This document shows, in pieces, positions 60,001-64,000 of a DNA stretch of 64,000 bases. Position 1 is the stretch's first letter. Each line of letters opens with the position of its first letter. The notes beneath the pieces are model-generated. The model was given only the letters and a program-made list of their open reading frames with translations, searched no databases and was not told the DNA's origin. Source of the stretch: Pyricularia pennisetigena (Eukaryota > Ascomycota > Sordariomycetes > Magnaporthales > Pyriculariaceae); assembly GCF_004337985.1 (NCBI RefSeq), contig NC_043743.1, positions 426,228-490,227 of the forward strand, in the 5' to 3' direction. Position numbers and translations under genes: made by a program.

Positions 60001-61788
60001 GATTAATGGACCAATACATCTTGGCATTTGTGCAATTTTCGGTAAGCTGATATAAACGCAAGGAGCCTAGCAAGCCTAGATCACTCCCAAGAGGAGTTTC
60101 AGCTTTTGTTTATCATGGCGACGGCACTGCACGAGTCTCGTATCTACGACGTATCTCCCGGGATGCAAGTTGGACAAGTCCCACTCCATCTTCGAGTGTA
60201 AGTACAGTAAGCCCCCTCGATTCCAAGAACATCCCTGAATGCACTATAGTAGTATAAATCCAAGAAACAGCATCTCGACAATGGTCTGATAGAGCTGCAA
60301 CATGCCAGTACGATTGTACGATTCAAAGAGGAGAAAAGATTTGGCGAACCCTGGTTCGGATGAGGGGAACCCCTCTCCCCTCTTGTCCAGGCATAGAAAA
60401 CATACGTGAAGGTTAATTCAAGCAGGCCATTCATTCTCGTTGTCTCGAAAAAAAAAAAGACTGAAATATGTAAAAGTGGATTATTAGGGACCTGAACAAG
60501 CAATGCAATCGATGCATTTCCTGCCGATTTGATGAAAATCAATCAGGATCAGAATCAAAGTTCCAAAATGAAAACAAAAGCGGTTTGTCGAATCACAGGA
60601 ACTAGCCAACCGGGTTCTCAATCCCGACCACGGGCCAGCCCCATCAGATTGTACCGTCGTACTGACAACAGCATACACCTTGTCAGACTTGTTTTGCACA
60701 GGCAATAGAAAGTGCTGGGATCTTTTTGTGCTCCAATCGGATGACAGGAGATACATGACTGAAGGCCAACAGCAAAACAGTACTTGTATAATCGAACTGT
60801 TTGACACAAAAGGGNNNNNNNNNNNNNNNNNNNNNNNNNNNNNNNNNNNNNNNNNNNTCGGGGGTGTCTTGGCATTGACAAATCTCCCTGAAATAGAGTG
60901 CATACGGTTCGAACGCCGGTGATCCCGATTGTTTAGTTTTTTTCTCTTTCTTTTCTTGTCCCCATGCATTTGCGTTTGAGAAAAAAATAAACCCTTTCAG
61001 CACCGATAGAGGGTTACTGCATATGGTGTAACACAGACAGGAGTGTGACCTTGACCTTGCACTGCTTTTGACTTATCCCAGCCTGAAAGTAGGTAACAGA
61101 CAGCTCTTTTCCAGGGTTATCCATGCCATGACAAAGGCCTCCCTCTCCGTTAAAATTCAAAATCAACAGCCGCAGGGCTTAAATTCATATTAACAATAGG
61201 CAAATGGTAGAAAGCGACCCAAAGAAACCGCACTCGTAAGATGTCCGACTGTGATTTGAACATACGGCTTGAGGCAATTGCAGGAAGTGTCGACAAAGCA
61301 AATCGTTCGTTTCCCTACTGTCCGCTTCAAGAGTCGATCCTAGGATTGTGTGCATACATACCGAAGCGGTAGTTAGTCCTAGGACATTTGAGATAAATGC
61401 CCAAAGCTCTATCGATGACCCAGACGCTCCTCGATAGTCACATTTAGCCAATACTGACGCCCTGTCGAGTCATGTCAAGAAGAACGCGGACAAATCGGGG
61501 TGCATGGTCTTATATTAGAAGCATTAAACAAGGAATGATAGCAACACGGAGCGGGGTATCAAGACCAGTAGCACGAAGCGGCGTCTGGTCTATATGCTTA
61601 TCCTAACCGGACCGAAGAGAACAAGAGACCAAGTCCCACCTCAACAAGAAGAAAAAGCAAGCAGAAGAAACTCCAAATTCAAACACTAGGGTGGCCGCTC
61701 ACCCCTTGACGCCTATGCTTTGCCACGAAACAAGAATAGAAGATAGGAATACAGCTAGCTGGCACCTTCACACAGCCAGCTCTCCGGC
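57036..61788. other. 4.75 kb gene-poor region with assembly gap
   Basis: The longest stretch without a supported gene. It contains the arrestin gene promoter, an N gap (60815-60857), A/C homopolymer runs at 59282-59311 and several short frames with no family features. Neither tRNA- nor 5S-like consensus was found by eye. A non-coding RNA or a small fast-evolving gene could be hidden here. Confidence 0.5.
60815..60857. other. Assembly gap (N run)
   Basis: 43 consecutive N bases. The true missing length is unknown. Confidence 0.99.
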
Positions 61789-63770
61789 CTAGATAGAATT
61801 TGTTGAGCGACGCCAGATCATAAATGCCGCCGCCGCCGCGCACGCCGTCGCTCCAAGCGCAACGTACAGACTCGTCCGGTCCGCCGGCGGCTCCTCGCTC
61901 TTGGGGAAGGCGGTGCTGGGGTTCGTGGCCGCCTCGGCGAGAGCGACAAACAGCTCGCTAATGCTACTCCACGTGACACTAACGTGAAGGGGAGTGCTCA
62001 TGTTGAGGCTAGATGTGTAGGCGTCCGGCTGCAGCTCGCTGCGCTGCGTCGTCTTGTCCCTGTCAGCCTTGAGCGCCGTGTAGATGGCCGGCAGGTCGTC
62101 GAGCTGTGGATAGCGCCGTCGGAGGTTCTCGATGTGTGAGAAGGAGTCCGGGTCCGACGAGTCGTACGCATAACAAATCAGGTCGCACGCATCAAGCTTG
62201 GCCTGGTTCTCCAGAATCGCCGGCTCCAATTCTCCAAGCTCCTCAAGGATCAGGTAGCATTGCTTGCCGCCCTGGAGCTCCACGCTGTTGACAGCCCGTC
62301 GAGGCTTGATAGTAGGATGGTAAAGAGGCTCGAAAGGCCTGTTTAGGAATGCATCCAGGAGTGAGGACTTCCCTGCGCCTGAGGCGCCGATGATGTAGCA
62401 CAGGACCACGTTACGCTCTACCCTTCCTGGCTTTCTTCTCCTCTTCCGCGACTTGGTGATCTTCAGGGCCGCCGTGATGGTATCCCTTGGAGTCGGGGGC
62501 TCAAAACCCAAGTATGCCAGGTACTCGAGTGTAGTCTTGGGTTCAACAAAGGTAGTCATGCTCCACTGCGCCAACCATCCCTGTAGCGTGATGTGCCCGG
62601 CCTCGTTCCTGACAGTTGAGGAAGGGAATGAGGTTTCTGACCATGATTGGGGCAGGCCAGGGGTTGGTGCAAACATTGCCGCTAGCTCCGCATCATTGAG
62701 TCCTCCATCGTTGTCCTTGTCAAAGAGTAGGAACAGATCCACAAAGAATCTGTAGCCGGCAGGGCTCAACTCGGCCGAGGCATACTCTGGCACATCAAAC
62801 TTTGGATGCAAGAAACTGTCCTGTAAGCTCAGACTGTCCGTATAGTGGTACTGGCGCAGAATTGTCCAGATAGTCTCGTGACGGCCCTTCTCGGCGTACA
62901 GCTTGTTCAGCTGTAGGAACCCCGGTAAATCAACACCGAGGTCAGTCCTCGACCCAGGGATTGCATTTGCAATCGTGGTCTTGATATTTTCCAACTCCTC
63001 CGGCTTCAAAGGCTTATCGAACGACTTGGCCTGGAACTCATGCATCTCCCGGTCGTTTAGATAACCGTCCTGGTCCTTGTCGCTGAGATAGAATATCCTC
63101 TTCAGCGCGTTGATGCAGGCAGGCTTCAGCTTAGCCTCCTTGTAATCATATAGCGGAGCGATCGGGTGCGTCACCGCCTTCTGACAGAGAAAGAAGGCCT
63201 CGACAACGTTCCTATGCTCCTTGGCACTCGAGCGCACACACGAGTCGATCTCGCGAAACTCAGCCATGACTGGGAGCATCTCCTCATCGGCAACCTGGGT
63301 GAAGCCGCCATCCCCCCCTTGGCTGGCCTCGCGGGCAAGATCCGACTTGTTGGCACACAAAACCACGGGGACGTTAACCCCAAGGGATCGGAAATACGGC
63401 ATCCAAAAGAGCGCAACCCTCTCGTAGCTGTAGTGGTCCGAGTAGACAAGCATAATGACGTTGGACTTGCGGATCTCCTTGCGCAGGGTTGTGCGGTCCT
63501 GCGGCCGAGCCGAGGTATCGACGATGGTGGTGACTACATTTTCGGGGGTGCCGATGTTTGGCGGTATCGTGATTTGAGGGAGGACGGGCTGGATCTTACT
63601 GGCAACGAAGACGTCCTTGACTAGCGACGCGATCAGGCTGGATTTGCCAGTGCCCTCGTCGCCGCACACGCAAATGCGAACTGCTGGATGGAGAATAGAT
63701 CGTATTGTTAGCCAAAGTGCTTGCTTAAGTTTTGACGAGCTTCAGGGAGCTGCAGCGAACCTGTCGCCAT
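61789..63770 (-). CDS. GEM1: Mitochondrial Rho GTPase Gem1 (Miro)
   Basis: Two minus-strand exons: a 10-base first exon (63770-63761, ATG GCG ACA G) and 63683-61789, together 634 residues. The order is a first GTPase domain with P-loop GDEGTGKSS (residues 11-19) and NKSD; EF-hand [21 protein letters not shown]-hand [20 protein letters not shown]; a second GTPase domain with P-loop [14 protein letters not shown]; and a C-terminal membrane anchor ([18 protein letters not shown]) for the outer mitochondrial membrane. Gem1 sets mitochondrial shape and inheritance and regulates ERMES contact sites in yeast. The tiny first exon restores the usual [14 protein letters not shown] start. All domain hallmarks are intact. 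Confidence 0.96.
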
Positions 63771-64000
63771 TTTGCGTCTGTGTGCCTGTGGCCAGACCTT
63801 AAATCATAGCTGCAACGCTAGCAACTTTTGATCAACAAGACATTTCTGGATGGGGAATAGGATCAAGTGATTTATGAAGCGAAGCAATTATTGGAGAGAG
63901 AAAAAAGATTTCTCGATCGAGATATCAACGCCAACGGATCCCAGAGAAATGACGAGGCCAGTAAAATGGAGGTCAGCCAAGACTACCTACCAGGCGGGAC

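Noticed and set aside
60900..60930. Possible tRNA T-loop (GGTTCGAA-like) near a gap
   Set aside because: The flanking bases do not form a T-stem and no anticodon or acceptor arms could be paired.

Overview
This is a eukaryotic window from a filamentous ascomycete. The coding exons are interrupted by short GT...AG introns, proteins carry fungal-specific features (Clr5 domain, HbrB domain, CreD-type arrestin, SPX-coupled phosphate transporter), and genes are spaced with long T/A-rich untranslated regions. The set fits a Sordariomycete. A Magnaporthales-like fungus is my guess from the feel of the protein sequences, and I cannot confirm it without a search. Two runs of N (5782-5837 and 60815-60857) are assembly gaps.

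Layout, left to right: 3' part of a Hook dynein-adaptor gene (+); ATG8 (-); coproporphyrinogen oxidase HEM13 (+); a Sws1/Shu2-like SWIM protein (+); proteasome lid subunit RPN8 (-); adenylate kinase ADK1 (+); a LIM-binding-domain co-regulator (PtaB/LDB type, -) with a very long polyglutamine region; a 3.6 kb gene-poor stretch; the HbrB/Bit61-type TORC2 subunit (-) with a long polyasparagine tract; GON7 of the KEOPS complex (+); VPS39/VAM6 of HOPS (-); a fast-evolving HNH-like orphan (+); a TilS-type lysidine synthetase (-); the mitochondrial SAM carrier PET8 (+); a possible 60-codon CAAX-terminated microprotein (+); an SPX-domain phosphate transporter of the PHO87/90/91 family (+); RIB3 (-); COQ3 (+); a Clr5-domain protein (-); an Slm1-type F-BAR/PH protein (-); cytosolic methionyl-tRNA synthetase (+); a CreD-type arrestin (-); a 4.75 kb gene-poor stretch; and the mitochondrial Rho GTPase GEM1 (-).

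Most of the window is conserved housekeeping in no operon-like order. Thematic links exist but may be coincidence: TORC2 signalling (HbrB subunit and its effector Slm1), endolysosomal traffic and autophagy (Hook, Vps39, Atg8, CreD), and mitochondria (HEM13, PET8, COQ3, GEM1, probably TilS). No transposon, CRISPR array, secondary-metabolite cluster, rRNA or tRNA was recognised. The most unusual items are the CAAX microprotein candidate at 37784-37966 with a TATA box 52 bases upstream of its ATG, the degenerate HNH-like gene at 31517-33061, and an unexplained protein-like open frame directly upstream of the phosphate transporter's SPX start.
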